Origin: Odoribacter laneus YIT 12061
Lineage (GTDB): Bacteria > Bacteroidota > Bacteroidia > Bacteroidales > Marinifilaceae
Assembly (NCBI RefSeq): GCF_000243215.1
Contig: NZ_JH594596.1
Span: 2,750,392 to 2,814,391, forward strand
DNA: 64,000 nucleotides
Reading direction: 5' to 3'
In this document: positions 17,261-28,193 of the stretch, one piece after another
How the letters are laid out: each line of letters starts with the position of its first letter
Numbering within the stretch: position 1 is the first letter of the stretch
Program-made: the position numbers and the translations under genes
Notes under the pieces: generated by a model
The model's database searches: none
What the model was told of the DNA's origin: nothing
What the model saw: the letters and a program-made list of their open reading frames with translations, nothing else

Positions 17261-20200
17261 ATGTCTGTTATGAAAAAATGTTTCATCCTTGTCTTTTTAA
17301 TGGCATTTGTATTCGGCACCTACGGAGAAGAAGCCAGATTATTGAGATTCCCGCACATTCAGGGAAATAAAATCGTATTTTCCTATGCAGGAGACCTGTA
17401 TACGGTAGACGCTACAGGAGGCACAGCCCGGAAACTAACTTCCGATATCGGTTACGAAATGTTTCCCAGATTTTCTCCCGACGGAAAGTACATAGCCTTT
17501 ACCGGTCAATACGACGGGAATACGGAAGTATTCGTCATGCCGGCAGAAGGAGGACAACCCAAACGTCTCACTTATACCGCTACTCTTGGAAGAGATGATT
17601 TAGGTGATCGGATGGGCCCCAACAACATCGTGATCGGCTGGACGCCAGACAGTAAAAATATATTGTTCCGTTCCCGGCAGTATACCTTTAACGATTTCAC
17701 GGGACAACTCTTTACTATTCCTGTAGAAGGCGGAGAAGCGACCGAAATTCCGTTGAAAAACGGAGGTTTTGCCTCCTATTCTCCAGATGGGAAGAAATTG
17801 GCATACAATTATGTCTTCCGGGAATTCAGAACTTGGAAAAGATACCAAGGAGGAATGGCTGACGATATCCGGATTTTTGATTTCGATACTAAAAAATCAG
17901 AAAAAATTACGGACCATATCCGCCAGGATATTATCCCGATGTGGTCGGCCGATGGCAACGAAATTTATTATATTTCCGACCGCGATAATGTGATGAATCT
18001 CTACGTTTATAATGTACAGGACAAAAGCACCAAACAACTGACGTTTTCAAAAGATTACGATATCAAATTTCCGGCTATCGGAAAAGATCAGATTGTTTAC
18101 GAACAAGGAGGATATATTTATAAGTTTGACACTCAAAGTAAACAAATAACCAAAGTTCCTGTAGAAATCGACAACGACCAATTGTATTCCCGCCCTTTGC
18201 TAAAAGATGTAAGCGGTCAGATTCGCAATATCGATATTTCTCCCAACGGGGAACGGATATTGCTAACAGCGCGCGGGGATTTATTTTCTGTACCGGCCAA
18301 AAAAGGGATTACCTATAACCTGACCAATTCTTCCGATGCCAATGACTTTGCCGGCACCTGGTCGCCCGACGGACAAAAAATAGCTTATATTTCCGATAAA
18401 AACGGAGAATTCAATATCTGGATCCGGGATGTATTCACAGGCAAAGAACAAGACCTGACCCAAAATCTGAAAACCTATATTTTCAATATTCTCTGGTCAC
18501 CCGACAGTAAAAAAATAGCCTGGAACGACAAACAAAATAATTTAAACATTACAGACGTCGCTACAGGTAAAACAGAAACCGTAGAAACATCCGGTATCGG
18601 TACCTTCTATAGCTATAACTGGTCGCCCGACAGCAAATACCTGACTTATGTACGTCCGGAGAAAAATACAAATAATCTTATCCTTTATAACCTCGATACC
18701 AAAGAGAAACACCAAATTACCGACGGCTGGTACGAAATCAATTCTCCCAACTTCAGTTCCGACGGGAAATACCTGGTATTCTCTTCGGCCCGGACATTCA
18801 ATCCTACTTATAGCCAAACGGAATGGAACCATGTTTATACCAATATGAATAAAATATATATATTACCTTTAACAGAGGAGGCTCCCATTCCATTTGCTCC
18901 GGAAAACGATAACTTAAAACCGGCTCCCCTAGAAAAAGCAGTAAAACCGGAAAATACAAGCAAAAAATCCAAAACGAAACAAATAACCTCTACCGAAAAA
19001 GCAGTAGTATATAATTTCGAAAATCTGAACAACCGGGTGATTGAATTGCCTGTACCCGCTTCTTATTACTACAACATAAACATGATCGGACAAAAAGTAT
19101 ATTACAACCGGGGAAGAGAAACACATGTTTATGATTTGGATGCTCAGAAGGAAACAAACTTAAAAGCTTTTATCAGTTTTGGACCGGGTTATAAAAAAGC
19201 AATTGCCATGGAAGGCAAAAATATGCAGGTCATCGATATTCCAAATGGTCCGGTCAGTATATCCGAGCCCATTTCTTTGAAAGATGTAAAAAAATACATC
19301 GATTTCCATCAGGAATGGATGCAGATTTACAATGAAAGCTGGCGGCAAATGCGTGATTTCTTCTATGCCAGGAATATGCATGGAGTAGATTGGGAAGGGG
19401 TACAGGAAAAATACAAAGTATTAGTCCCCTATGTAAATCATAGAACCGACCTGACCTATATTATCGGTGAAATGATCGCAGAATTAAGCGTAGGCCATGC
19501 TTATTCTGAAAACGGAGAGCATCCGGAACCGGCCCGTATTTCAATGGGACTATTAGGTGCTAAATTTGAAAAAGATGCTTCCGGCTACTTCCGGGTGAAG
19601 AAAATCATTGAAGGAGCCAACTGGGACAAAGCGACCCGTTCGCCACTTACAATGCCAGGGGTCAATGTGAAAGAAGGGGATTATATTATCTCCATTAACG
19701 GACAGTCGCTGAAAGATACCGACAATCTTTTTAAATACTTGGTGGATAAGGCCGATAAAACCGTAGAAATGGAAGTAAATACGGTAGCAGATGCCAAAGG
19801 GGCCCGGAAGGTACTGGTTGTTCCCTTGGCTGACGAATCGCAACTTTATTACTACAACTGGGTACAAAACAACATCCGGAAAGTCAGCGAAGCCACCCAT
19901 GGAGAAGTAGGGTATATCCACATTCCGGATATGGGCGTTGCCGGTTTGAATGAATTTGTAAAACACTATTATCCCCAACTCGGCAAAAAGGCTTTGATTA
20001 TTGACGATCGGGGAAACGGAGGCGGGAATGTATCTCCGATGATTACGGAACGGCTATTGCGTGTACCCACTTTCTACACCATGCACACCAATCAGAAAGA
20101 AGGATCTGTGAATCCGGTGGGGACATTCGTAGGGCCGAAAGTATTATTAGTCAATGAATATTCTGCTTCCGACGGAGATTTATTTCCTTATCGTTTTAAA

Positions 20201-20515
20201 TACAATAAATTAGGAACAATCATCGGACACCGTACCTGGGGTGGCGTAGTCGGTTACAGTGGTATGGTACCGGTTGTAGACGGCGGGGCTATCGTAACGC
20301 CTTCTTATGCGCCTTTTGCAGTTGACGGAAGCGGTTTTATCATTGAAGGGAGCGGAGTTACTCCTCACCTCGAAATCGACAACGACCCTTATAAAGAATA
20401 CATGGGAGAAGATGAACAATTAAACAAAGCCATCGAAATTATTCTGGAAAAACTGAAAACAGAAATGCCTCATGAACCGGCCATTCCACCTTTCCCTGAC
20501 AAATCAGGAAAATAA
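17261..20515 (+). CDS. Tricorn-like S41 serine protease
   Basis: 1084 residues with an N-terminal signal peptide (KKCFILVFLMAFVFG), so the protein is exported, unlike archaeal cytosolic Tricorn. Residues about 25-560 carry WD40/TolB-like propeller repeats (FSPDGKYIAFTGQYDGN; WSPDGQKIAYISDKNGEFNI). A linker with a KKSKTKQ-rich stretch follows, then the C1 domain with H746 in SVGHAY, a PDZ domain (KEGDYIISINGQSL) and the C2 peptidase core NEYSASDGD (965-973). S970-D971 correspond to the nucleophile and adjacent Asp of Tricorn. It should cleave peptides into small fragments. An M16 peptidase gene starts 21 bp downstream, so the two probably form a peptide-degradation operon. The ATG at 17270 is an alternative start. 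Confidence 0.92.
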   Translation: MSVMKKCFILVFLMAFVFGTYGEEARLLRFPHIQGNKIVFSYAGDLYTVDATGGTARKLTSDIGYEMFPRFSPDGKYIAFTGQYDGNTEVFVMPAEGGQPKRLTYTATLGRDDLGDRMGPNNIVIGWTPDSKNILFRSRQYTFNDFTGQLFTIPVEGGEATEIPLKNGGFASYSPDGKKLAYNYVFREFRTWKRYQGGMADDIRIFDFDTKKSEKITDHIRQDIIPMWSADGNEIYYISDRDNVMNLYVYNVQDKSTKQLTFSKDYDIKFPAIGKDQIVYEQGGYIYKFDTQSKQITKVPVEIDNDQLYSRPLLKDVSGQIRNIDISPNGERILLTARGDLFSVPAKKGITYNLTNSSDANDFAGTWSPDGQKIAYISDKNGEFNIWIRDVFTGKEQDLTQNLKTYIFNILWSPDSKKIAWNDKQNNLNITDVATGKTETVETSGIGTFYSYNWSPDSKYLTYVRPEKNTNNLILYNLDTKEKHQITDGWYEINSPNFSSDGKYLVFSSARTFNPTYSQTEWNHVYTNMNKIYILPLTEEAPIPFAPENDNLKPAPLEKAVKPENTSKKSKTKQITSTEKAVVYNFENLNNRVIELPVPASYYYNINMIGQKVYYNRGRETHVYDLDAQKETNLKAFISFGPGYKKAIAMEGKNMQVIDIPNGPVSISEPISLKDVKKYIDFHQEWMQIYNESWRQMRDFFYARNMHGVDWEGVQEKYKVLVPYVNHRTDLTYIIGEMIAELSVGHAYSENGEHPEPARISMGLLGAKFEKDASGYFRVKKIIEGANWDKATRSPLTMPGVNVKEGDYIISINGQSLKDTDNLFKYLVDKADKTVEMEVNTVADAKGARKVLVVPLADESQLYYYNWVQNNIRKVSEATHGEVGYIHIPDMGVAGLNEFVKHYYPQLGKKALIIDDRGNGGGNVSPMITERLLRVPTFYTMHTNQKEGSVNPVGTFVGPKVLLVNEYSASDGDLFPYRFKYNKLGTIIGHRTWGGVVGYSGMVPVVDGGAIVTPSYAPFAVDGSGFIIEGSGVTPHLEIDNDPYKEYMGEDEQLNKAIEIILEKLKTEMPHEPAIPPFPDKSGK

Positions 20516-20536
20516 AACCAAACATTTCGGAAATGT

Positions 20537-23431
20537 ATGAAAAAGATACTTCTTTTTATTGCCTGTAGCCTCCTAATGGGAGGCTTACAGGCACAATCCC
20601 TTTTAGAAGTAAAAACATTTACTCTTGACAACGGATTTACAGTCTGGCTGAACGAAGACCATACACAAACCTCCGTTTTTGGAGGAATAGTAGTAAAAGC
20701 GGGAGCCAAAGACAGTCCCGGCACCGGTATTCCTCATTATTTCGAACATATCCTGTTCAAGGGAACCGATAAAATCGGTACGACTGATTATGTTTCAGAA
20801 AAATTATACCTCGATTCCATTGCTCAGCAATACGACACACTAGCTATAACGGAAAACAAAGCAAAACGCAAAAAGATTCAAAAAGAAATCAACCGTTTGA
20901 GTATTGCAGCAGCCGAATATGCCATCCCCAATGAATTCAACACTTTGATCTCTCAATTTGGAGGAAGCGGGCTTAACGCGGTAACCTCTTATGATTATAC
21001 ATTCTATTACAATAGTTTCAACCCTCAATATATTCATCAGTGGCTGGAATTATACAGTGAAAGGTTAATCCATCCGGTATTCCGTTTGTTTCAAAGCGAA
21101 CTGGAAACCGTTTATGAAGAAAAAAACATGTATGAGGATTCTGACTATACATTAGCTCTTCAAGAAGCGACAAAGCGCTTTTTCACTCCTCATCCTTATC
21201 AATATCCCATCATCGGAACCACAGAACACTTGAAAAATCCGCAATTATCGGAGATGCAGGAGTACTATGAAAAATACTATGTAAGTGAGAACATGGCTCT
21301 GATTTTAAGCGGAGATTTCAATGCCGAAGAAGTCATCCCTTTAATCCGGGAAAAATTTTCCCGCATAAAGGCCGGTAAAGCGCCTAAAACTGAATTTACA
21401 GCCCTTCCTGCTTTTCAAGGGAAAGAAACGGCTGAAATCCGGATTCCCATTCCCATCGTAAAAATGGGAGCCATTGCCTGGAGAGGGATTCCCAATAATT
21501 CTCCCGATTATTACGCCCTGAAAATTGCCCTTCAGTTACTGAGCAATAAACATACTACCGGTTATCTGGACCAATTGAGTATAGACAATAAATTGATGGG
21601 TGCCGGTATCGATCAACTCAATTTGAACGAAGCTGGAGCAATAGTGCTAATGTTCGTTCCGAAACTTCTCTTTCAGTCCTTCCATAAAGCGCAACAAATT
21701 GTCCTCCGGGAAATTGACCGCATTAAAAATGGAGATTTTACGGAAAAAGAACTGGCCAATCTCAAACTAAATCTGAAAATGGAATTTGAAAAAGCACAGG
21801 AAATACCCTCCACCAGAGTGACACAAATGGCAGAGTTCTTTACACAAGGTAATAATTGGAACGACTATTTGAAAACCCCGGAAATTATAGAATCCCTTAC
21901 AAAAGAAGATATTACAAAAGTAGCCAACCAATATTTCACTTCCAACTACTTACTTTTTCGGAAAAAAAATGGTCGTTACCAAAGAGAACGGGTTAGTAAA
22001 CCGGATTTCGAACCTATAATTCCTCCTCACCGGACAGAAAGCTCGGCCTATGCTCAGAAACTAAAAGAAGAATCAGCTTCTATAGCTGCCGTTCCACCCC
22101 GTATATTGGATTTTGAAAAAGACGTGACAACCTTTTCGCTTTCTCCTTTAGTAACCTTATATGCAAAAGAAAATCCAGTCAACAATATTTTTGAATTGAC
22201 GTTAGCTTATAAAAAAGGAAGTAATATCGACCCCACTCTGTTACTTTTACCCAGTTATCTAAATCTCTTAGGAACAGAAAATCTCTCTTTCAAAGATTTC
22301 CGGAACGAACTTCAAAAGATAGGTAGCAATATTGTTTTTGACGGAGACGAAAAATTCTTCTATATTCAAATTTCGGGAATAGATGAAAATTTCGATCAAA
22401 CTCTCCTGCTGACCAATCAATTATTGGAATACATCAAACCAAACAAGAAACTATTTAAACAAATTCTAAGAGAAGAAAAAATAAGTCGGCTCAGCATAGA
22501 AAAAGAGCCGGAAATTACAGGAAGAGCTCTTTATCAATATGTAGTATGGGGAGAGCATTCTCCTCAATTAAAAAATTTATCTCTGCAACAAATTAAAGCC
22601 CAAGGAGCAGAGAAATTTGTCGATTTATTTAAAGAACTATTGAAAACAGAATGTGACGTATATTATACTGGGAAATCCTCTGTTCAGGAAGTAGCAAATG
22701 CCACAAAGAAATACCTCCTGACAGACGAGGTAACAGAAAAAGGCTATGGTCCTATTTATCATCCGATTAAAACATACGACCGGCCGACTGTATTTTTTAT
22801 AAATACTTTTTTTACGAACCAAACCATCATATACAGTTACACTCCTTCCAAAACAAATATGAGCGAAGCTTTTCGGGATTCCTGTTTCTTTTTCGACTGC
22901 TATTTCGGAATGGGAATGTCGTCTTTGATTTTTCAGGAGCTTCGGGAATTTCGGTCTTTCGCTTATGCTGCTACAGGTTATCACCAAAGCCCCAGTCCTG
23001 TCAATTGGGATAAAGGCAATTTCCTAAGCTGCAGGCTCTCTACACAAGCAGACAAGACAATAAATGCTTTAAGTGTTTTGGATTCTTTATTGAAAAATAT
23101 GCCCGAGAAGCCGGAATTTACGCCTTACGTAAGACAATCGGCACAAAATTATATTCATGACACCTATCCCTATTTTCGTCACCTACCCAGTACAGTTGCT
23201 CTAGGGAAGTTTTACGGCTATTCCTCAAATCCCAATCAGGAACTTATTCAAAAAATAAGTGAAATGGATATGACTACGATCCGGCAATTCTATAACAACA
23301 ACATCAAAAACCAAACAACTTGCTATATTATCGCCGGAGATCCTTCAAGAATTAATATGGAAGCTCTGAAACGCTTTGGAGAATTAAAGATTATAGATAA
23401 AAGAGATGTATTTGGTAAGTCTATTAAATAA
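20537..23431 (+). CDS. M16 family zinc metallopeptidase (two-domain, insulinase-like)
   Basis: 964 residues with a signal peptide (MKKILLFIACSLLMGGLQAQ), so periplasmic. The first M16 domain has the inverted zinc motif HYFEH (H67, E70, H71) and the downstream Glu region ETVYEEKNMYED near residue 195. The second, inactive M16 half (from about residue 520) lacks an HxxEH. This length and duplication match PqqL-like or pitrilysin-type enzymes that degrade peptides inside a closed chamber. It follows the Tricorn-like gene by 21 bp, with no promoter visible between them, suggesting joint action on imported or periplasmic peptides. Confidence 0.92.
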   Translation: MKKILLFIACSLLMGGLQAQSLLEVKTFTLDNGFTVWLNEDHTQTSVFGGIVVKAGAKDSPGTGIPHYFEHILFKGTDKIGTTDYVSEKLYLDSIAQQYDTLAITENKAKRKKIQKEINRLSIAAAEYAIPNEFNTLISQFGGSGLNAVTSYDYTFYYNSFNPQYIHQWLELYSERLIHPVFRLFQSELETVYEEKNMYEDSDYTLALQEATKRFFTPHPYQYPIIGTTEHLKNPQLSEMQEYYEKYYVSENMALILSGDFNAEEVIPLIREKFSRIKAGKAPKTEFTALPAFQGKETAEIRIPIPIVKMGAIAWRGIPNNSPDYYALKIALQLLSNKHTTGYLDQLSIDNKLMGAGIDQLNLNEAGAIVLMFVPKLLFQSFHKAQQIVLREIDRIKNGDFTEKELANLKLNLKMEFEKAQEIPSTRVTQMAEFFTQGNNWNDYLKTPEIIESLTKEDITKVANQYFTSNYLLFRKKNGRYQRERVSKPDFEPIIPPHRTESSAYAQKLKEESASIAAVPPRILDFEKDVTTFSLSPLVTLYAKENPVNNIFELTLAYKKGSNIDPTLLLLPSYLNLLGTENLSFKDFRNELQKIGSNIVFDGDEKFFYIQISGIDENFDQTLLLTNQLLEYIKPNKKLFKQILREEKISRLSIEKEPEITGRALYQYVVWGEHSPQLKNLSLQQIKAQGAEKFVDLFKELLKTECDVYYTGKSSVQEVANATKKYLLTDEVTEKGYGPIYHPIKTYDRPTVFFINTFFTNQTIIYSYTPSKTNMSEAFRDSCFFFDCYFGMGMSSLIFQELREFRSFAYAATGYHQSPSPVNWDKGNFLSCRLSTQADKTINALSVLDSLLKNMPEKPEFTPYVRQSAQNYIHDTYPYFRHLPSTVALGKFYGYSSNPNQELIQKISEMDMTTIRQFYNNNIKNQTTCYIIAGDPSRINMEALKRFGELKIIDKRDVFGKSIK

Positions 23432-23462
23432 AAAACAAATTAGTGCTTCCTGACAGAGCAGC

Positions 23463-23536
23463 GCTTCCCTGATTAACGGAACTAAAATTTTTGATTCCAT
23501 ACAATCCTGAAACAGAGGTCCGTTAATCGGGGAAGC
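23463..23536. repeat. 18-bp inverted repeat between convergent genes
   Basis: GCTTCCCTGATTAACGGA (23463-23480) pairs with its near-perfect complement at 23519-23536 (one G-T pair), enclosing a 38-nt loop. It sits between the M16 gene and the convergent efflux operon. There is no T-run directly after it in either direction, so a bidirectional terminator is likely but not classical. Confidence 0.6.
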
Positions 23537-23575
23537 AAAAAAGGAGCATCTTTTGAAAAAGAATGCAATTTTTTC

Positions 23576-25006
23576 TTATTCTCCTAACCGGCCGATGGCT
23601 TTCAGGTATTCGGTTTCACTTAATTGAAGGATAGCCTTGGCATCTACCCATTGGCTCCAGGCATCCTGCCACTGGGCTTGGGCTTCAAGTAAATTGGAAA
23701 GGCTTTCCGTCCCTATTTCATATTCTGCCTGACTGATCCGCAAGTTTTCTTTAGCCTGCGCCAACGCATCCCGGCACATTTCAATACGCTTCTGGGCATC
23801 TTTGATATTAAAGCGGGTAGAAGCGACTTCCAGCTCCATCAATTGGGCCGATTTTTCCAAATTTAATTGGGTCATTTCCTGTTCTGTCTGGGCTGCCCGA
23901 ACCTTATTCCTCCCTTCTCCCCAATAAAATACAGGAATTTGTACAGAAGCCATTGCATTTAAAGAAGCGTTAGCATCCGATTTCCCATTCAATTCCAATC
24001 CTCCTCCATACCCATATCCTACCGACACTCCGATCTGCGGAAGAAATTCGGAACGGGTAAGTTGAATCTGCTGTTGTTTCAATTCCACCTCTTTTTTTAG
24101 CAGATGATAATCAGGACGCTCTGTAATATCCTCTCCTTCCCCTAAAATACCAGGAGTAATGGTTTCCGGCAAAGTATCCCGAATCACTATTTCGGTATGC
24201 AGGTCTAAACCGATCAGCCGGCACAAATTCATTCGGGAAAGAACCAAACCGTTCTCTGCTTTTTGCAACATCAACTCGGCCTCATTATATCTGACCTTTA
24301 CTTTCAATACTTCATTACTCGAAGTCATCCCCACTTCTTCAGCATCCCCAATATTCTGTACCAATTCTCCTACCACCTTCCGGTAGGCCTTAGCAGCCCT
24401 GATTTGTTCCTGCACCCGCATCAGTTGCCAATAAGCTTTATCGGTCTCCAGCAATACCTCAGAACGGTTTAAACGCAAATTCTCATCGGCCATCCATTCC
24501 CCTGTTTTAGCCATGAGGTGAGCTGTCCGGATTTTACCCCCCATATATACCGGTTGTAAAAGTTGTACTCCTGCCATATAAACTCCTCTTAATCCAACTT
24601 TTATGCCGATATCCGGCAAAAAAGCATATTCTTTAAAAACAGGCCGGCCATCTGCTCCCATTACCGGCTGACCCGTTTCAGGGTTTAATAAGACATTCGG
24701 CTGTAATTGACCCTGTTCATCCGGTACAAACGTAGGTAAATACCCTCCTTTCAATTTATAAGAATACTTCTCCTGATTGTAAAATCCGAAACCAGAAACA
24801 GAAATCTTCGGAAAAAAATCTGCCCTTACCGATTTCGTAGTATAAATGGCTTTCTCTTTATCTTTCCCGGCAATTGCCATCTGTTTACTATTTTCCAATG
24901 CCATCTCCCGGCATTGCTGACGGGTAAGTTGCACCTGAGCCATCAGCCGGCCACAGTAACCCCAACTACTGAGCCAAAGAAATAATATAATAATTTTCAT
25001 CTTCAT
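23576..25006 (-). CDS. TolC-family outer-membrane factor of RND operon A
   Basis: 476 residues with signal peptide (IIILFLWLSSWGYCGRLMAQ) and the outer-membrane efflux protein fold in two repeats (QCREMALENSKQMAIAGKDK; LRISQAEYEIGTESLSNLLE). It forms the exit duct for the RND pump encoded just upstream. Its ATG overlaps the pump's TGA by ATGA (25003-25006), indicating translational coupling. It is a clear paralogue of the TolC protein at 30593-32008: both share a Pro/Gly-rich insert of the type PTFVPD..GQLKPN..P.TG.PV.GADG.PVF. It is the last gene of a three-gene leftward operon. Confidence 0.9.
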   Translation of the reverse strand: MKMKIIILFLWLSSWGYCGRLMAQVQLTRQQCREMALENSKQMAIAGKDKEKAIYTTKSVRADFFPKISVSGFGFYNQEKYSYKLKGGYLPTFVPDEQGQLQPNVLLNPETGQPVMGADGRPVFKEYAFLPDIGIKVGLRGVYMAGVQLLQPVYMGGKIRTAHLMAKTGEWMADENLRLNRSEVLLETDKAYWQLMRVQEQIRAAKAYRKVVGELVQNIGDAEEVGMTSSNEVLKVKVRYNEAELMLQKAENGLVLSRMNLCRLIGLDLHTEIVIRDTLPETITPGILGEGEDITERPDYHLLKKEVELKQQQIQLTRSEFLPQIGVSVGYGYGGGLELNGKSDANASLNAMASVQIPVFYWGEGRNKVRAAQTEQEMTQLNLEKSAQLMELEVASTRFNIKDAQKRIEMCRDALAQAKENLRISQAEYEIGTESLSNLLEAQAQWQDAWSQWVDAKAILQLSETEYLKAIGRLGE

Positions 25007-28000
25007 AACATTACATTCTCTACTCCTCTTGTTTTTTTCTGTCGGATACGATAAAATACGGCATATAATACGGGCAGAATCACCAAAGTGATGATCGTCC
25101 CGATAAACAATCCGCCCATAATCGTTACCGCCAGCGCTCCGAACATATCGTCGTTTACCAATGGAATCATCCCCAATATTGTTGTCATGGCTGCCAGTAA
25201 CACAGGACGCAGACGGGAAGAAGAAGCATCCAATACAGCTAAAAACGGCTCTTTGCCGCCCTGAATCTGAATATTTACCTCGTCCACCAAAACCACTCCG
25301 TTTTTAATCATCATACCGACCAATCCCAAGGCTCCGACAATAGCCACAAAACCGAACTCCTTCCCTGCCAACAACATTCCGGCAACAATTCCAATTATCG
25401 CCAAAGGCAGACACAACAAAATCATCAAAGGTTTCCTGAAATCTCCGAATAAAGCAATGAGAATCACCAAAACCAAAACAATAGCGATGGGAACATTCTT
25501 AAACAAATATTGCTTCGATTGGGTACTGGCCAGATATTCTCCCTGCCATTCCGAATGATATCCCGGAGGCAATTGGATAGAATCGATCTTAGGTAAAAGA
25601 CTATTCCGGGCTTCAGTAGTCGTAAACCCCGGAGCATTATTACACTGGACGGCTATAGAACGCTGTCCGTTATAACGCCGTACCAAAGGGACTTCCCAAG
25701 CCATATCCACTCCGTTTGTGGTCTGATTCAACGGTTTGGAACCGATCAACCCGCTTAAAATTTCATCTTCGGAGATCATACCGAGCATTAATTCCCGAAT
25801 GGTTTCCATATTCAAACCATTGAGGGAAGGCGTCAAACTCCAAACCGGTATATTATCAATCCGTTCCGGGCGTTCTCCCCTATCGTTCACGCTCTTGATA
25901 TAAATCGGCAAATCGTGTTCTCCCTCATAATAAGAGCCTATGGGCAGTCCTTCGGTTGCCGCCAGTAAAGCCAAGCTGACATCCTGGCGAGAAAGTCCGG
26001 CTTCCCGGGCAATCTGCTGGTGATATCTCACATCCAATACAGGAGTTTCCGGTCCCCAGTTATTGGTAACCAGTATAACGGTCGAATCCCGCCGCATAAT
26101 ATCCTCTACCTGCTTACATAAATTTTTTAAGACGGCAGGATCCGGCCCGGTAATCATAAATTGCACCGGGAAATTCATATACATCAGGTTGTACTGCTTC
26201 ATCCGGACATAGCCTTGGGGATAATGTTCCGAAAGATACTTCTGCAAATCGTTTATATTTTCCTTTAAAGTAGCGGGAGAAGTAAAATCCACGATCAGCT
26301 CTCCATAACTCAAAGCCGGCTCCGCCACCGTCCGAACCAGATTATAACGGGAAGGGGTTCCTCCGAGACTGGTTGTCACGGCTGTAATTTCTGGCCGGCT
26401 TATCAGGTAACGTTCCATCGAAGCCAAATCTGCTTTAACCTTTTCCGGATTCGTCCCATAAGGCATCTGATATTCCATATACAGTTGATTATAACTCAGA
26501 TCCGGAAAAAATCCCTGACGTATAAAACGGAATGCCCAAACGCTGACCAGCAATAAAACAGCCAATATCAAAATGACAATCCAACGGTAGTGTAAAGAAA
26601 ATTGTAAGATATTCCGGTAAAAACGATATACTTTTCTTTTATACATCACCTCTTCACTCACCGGTTTCCCTTTTACTTTCAGAACCCGGTCCGCCTGTAT
26701 AGGGACATACGCTAAAGCCAATATCCAACTCAGCCAAAGAGATACCGCCAACACAATAAACAGATCCCGTACATATTCTCCCGTGGTATCCGGAGAAAGA
26801 AAAATAGGCAAGAACGTCAGAATTCCGATAGTAGTAGCTCCTAATAAGGGCCAAGCGGTTTTCTTCGTGATATTCACCAGCGCTGCCGGCTTTTTTACTC
26901 CTTTCTGCAAATCGAACATAATACCGTCTACAATCACAATGGCATTGTCCACCAGCATTCCCATAGCGATGATAAAAGAAGCCAGGGAAACCCGTTGTAA
27001 AGTGCCATGCATCATATGCAGTACAACAAAAGAGCCCAGTACGACAATGACCAGTCCCGCTCCAATAATATAACCGCTCCTGAACCCCATCGACAGCATT
27101 ACGATAAAAATAACGATCAATACTGATTCTATCAGGTTGACCATAAACACATTTATTGCCTCCTTCACCCGGGTAGGCTGGAAAAACACTTTTTGAAACT
27201 CAATCCCGGCCGGGATAATATTTTCTTTCAATTCCGCCAGTTTCTGATCGACTTTCGTACCGAGCTGAATGATATTCCCACCCTTTTGCATGGCGATAGA
27301 AATAGCAATAGCAGGGAGAGTATCGTACAGCACTCCTTCCCGGGCCGGTTCGACATATCCTTTGGCGATGTCTGCAATATCTCCAAGGCGAAGTTCGTCC
27401 TCCTCATGTCCTCGTATCAACAAATTCCGAATATCATTAATATCGGTAAAGTTTCCGTTTACTCCTACTCGGATCCGTTTTTCTCCACTATTGTAATAAC
27501 CGGAATAAACCGTTTGATTCTGGTTATTAAGCGTCAGGATCACCTCGGCAGGATGCACACCCAAATTAGCCATCTTGTCCTCCAATATCCGGATATCTAT
27601 ACAGGACTGACGCTCTCCATAAATATCCACACTACTCACTCCGTCTATATCCAAGACGGTTCGTCTCACCAATTGTGCATAATCGATCATTTCCTGGTAA
27701 CCGAAGCCCTGGGAAGTCATGGCATAAAACATTCCGTATACATCCCCGAAATCGTCCATAACCAAAGAAGGTTGTGCTCCTTTGGGAAGCTGGGATTGTA
27801 CATTTGCAACTTTGCGGCGTAGGATATCCCAATTTTGCTGCAATTCATCCAATGGTACAGTACTGCTCAACTCCACTAATATTTCCGAAACGTCATCCAT
27901 AGAACGGGATTCTACATGATCCAGATCGCCCATAGAACGGATAGACTCTTCCAATACGTTGGTCACTTCCAGTTCCACCTGATAAGCATTTGCTCCGGGA

Positions 28001-28152
28001 TAAGCCGTAACAACCATTGCCTGTTTTACAGTAATGGCAGGGTCTTCCAGCTTACTCATCGTCATAAAAGAATAAATCCCTCCGACAACAAGTACCACAA
28101 CGAAGAAATATACTAAAGCTTTGTTTTTTAATGCATATTCGGTAAAATTCAT
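25003..28152 (-). CDS. RND efflux inner-membrane pump (AcrB/HAE1-like), operon A
   Basis: 1049 residues, the usual AcrB size. The first helix (ALVYFFVVVLVVGGIYSFM) is followed by a large periplasmic porter loop (to about residue 330), TM2-TM6, a second porter loop and TM8-TM12. TM4 carries the proton-relay motif GMLVDNAIVIVDG, and TM10-TM11 contain GMMIKNGVVLVDEVN. It should exchange protons for export of hydrophobic compounds from the periplasm or outer leaflet. The adaptor gene lies 41 bp upstream and the TolC gene overlaps the 3' end. The substrate cannot be told from sequence. Confidence 0.93.
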   Translation of the reverse strand: MNFTEYALKNKALVYFFVVVLVVGGIYSFMTMSKLEDPAITVKQAMVVTAYPGANAYQVELEVTNVLEESIRSMGDLDHVESRSMDDVSEILVELSSTVPLDELQQNWDILRRKVANVQSQLPKGAQPSLVMDDFGDVYGMFYAMTSQGFGYQEMIDYAQLVRRTVLDIDGVSSVDIYGERQSCIDIRILEDKMANLGVHPAEVILTLNNQNQTVYSGYYNSGEKRIRVGVNGNFTDINDIRNLLIRGHEEDELRLGDIADIAKGYVEPAREGVLYDTLPAIAISIAMQKGGNIIQLGTKVDQKLAELKENIIPAGIEFQKVFFQPTRVKEAINVFMVNLIESVLIVIFIVMLSMGFRSGYIIGAGLVIVVLGSFVVLHMMHGTLQRVSLASFIIAMGMLVDNAIVIVDGIMFDLQKGVKKPAALVNITKKTAWPLLGATTIGILTFLPIFLSPDTTGEYVRDLFIVLAVSLWLSWILALAYVPIQADRVLKVKGKPVSEEVMYKRKVYRFYRNILQFSLHYRWIVILILAVLLLVSVWAFRFIRQGFFPDLSYNQLYMEYQMPYGTNPEKVKADLASMERYLISRPEITAVTTSLGGTPSRYNLVRTVAEPALSYGELIVDFTSPATLKENINDLQKYLSEHYPQGYVRMKQYNLMYMNFPVQFMITGPDPAVLKNLCKQVEDIMRRDSTVILVTNNWGPETPVLDVRYHQQIAREAGLSRQDVSLALLAATEGLPIGSYYEGEHDLPIYIKSVNDRGERPERIDNIPVWSLTPSLNGLNMETIRELMLGMISEDEILSGLIGSKPLNQTTNGVDMAWEVPLVRRYNGQRSIAVQCNNAPGFTTTEARNSLLPKIDSIQLPPGYHSEWQGEYLASTQSKQYLFKNVPIAIVLVLVILIALFGDFRKPLMILLCLPLAIIGIVAGMLLAGKEFGFVAIVGALGLVGMMIKNGVVLVDEVNIQIQGGKEPFLAVLDASSSRLRPVLLAAMTTILGMIPLVNDDMFGALAVTIMGGLFIGTIITLVILPVLYAVFYRIRQKKTRGVENVML

Positions 28153-28193
28153 ATCTGAAAATTGAATAGTTAAGAATCAAACGCGGAATTGTA

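Noticed and set aside
27193-27822. 209-codon open frame on the plus strand
   Set aside because: It lies wholly antisense to the RND pump of operon A, has no family similarity, and follows from codon bias of the real gene.
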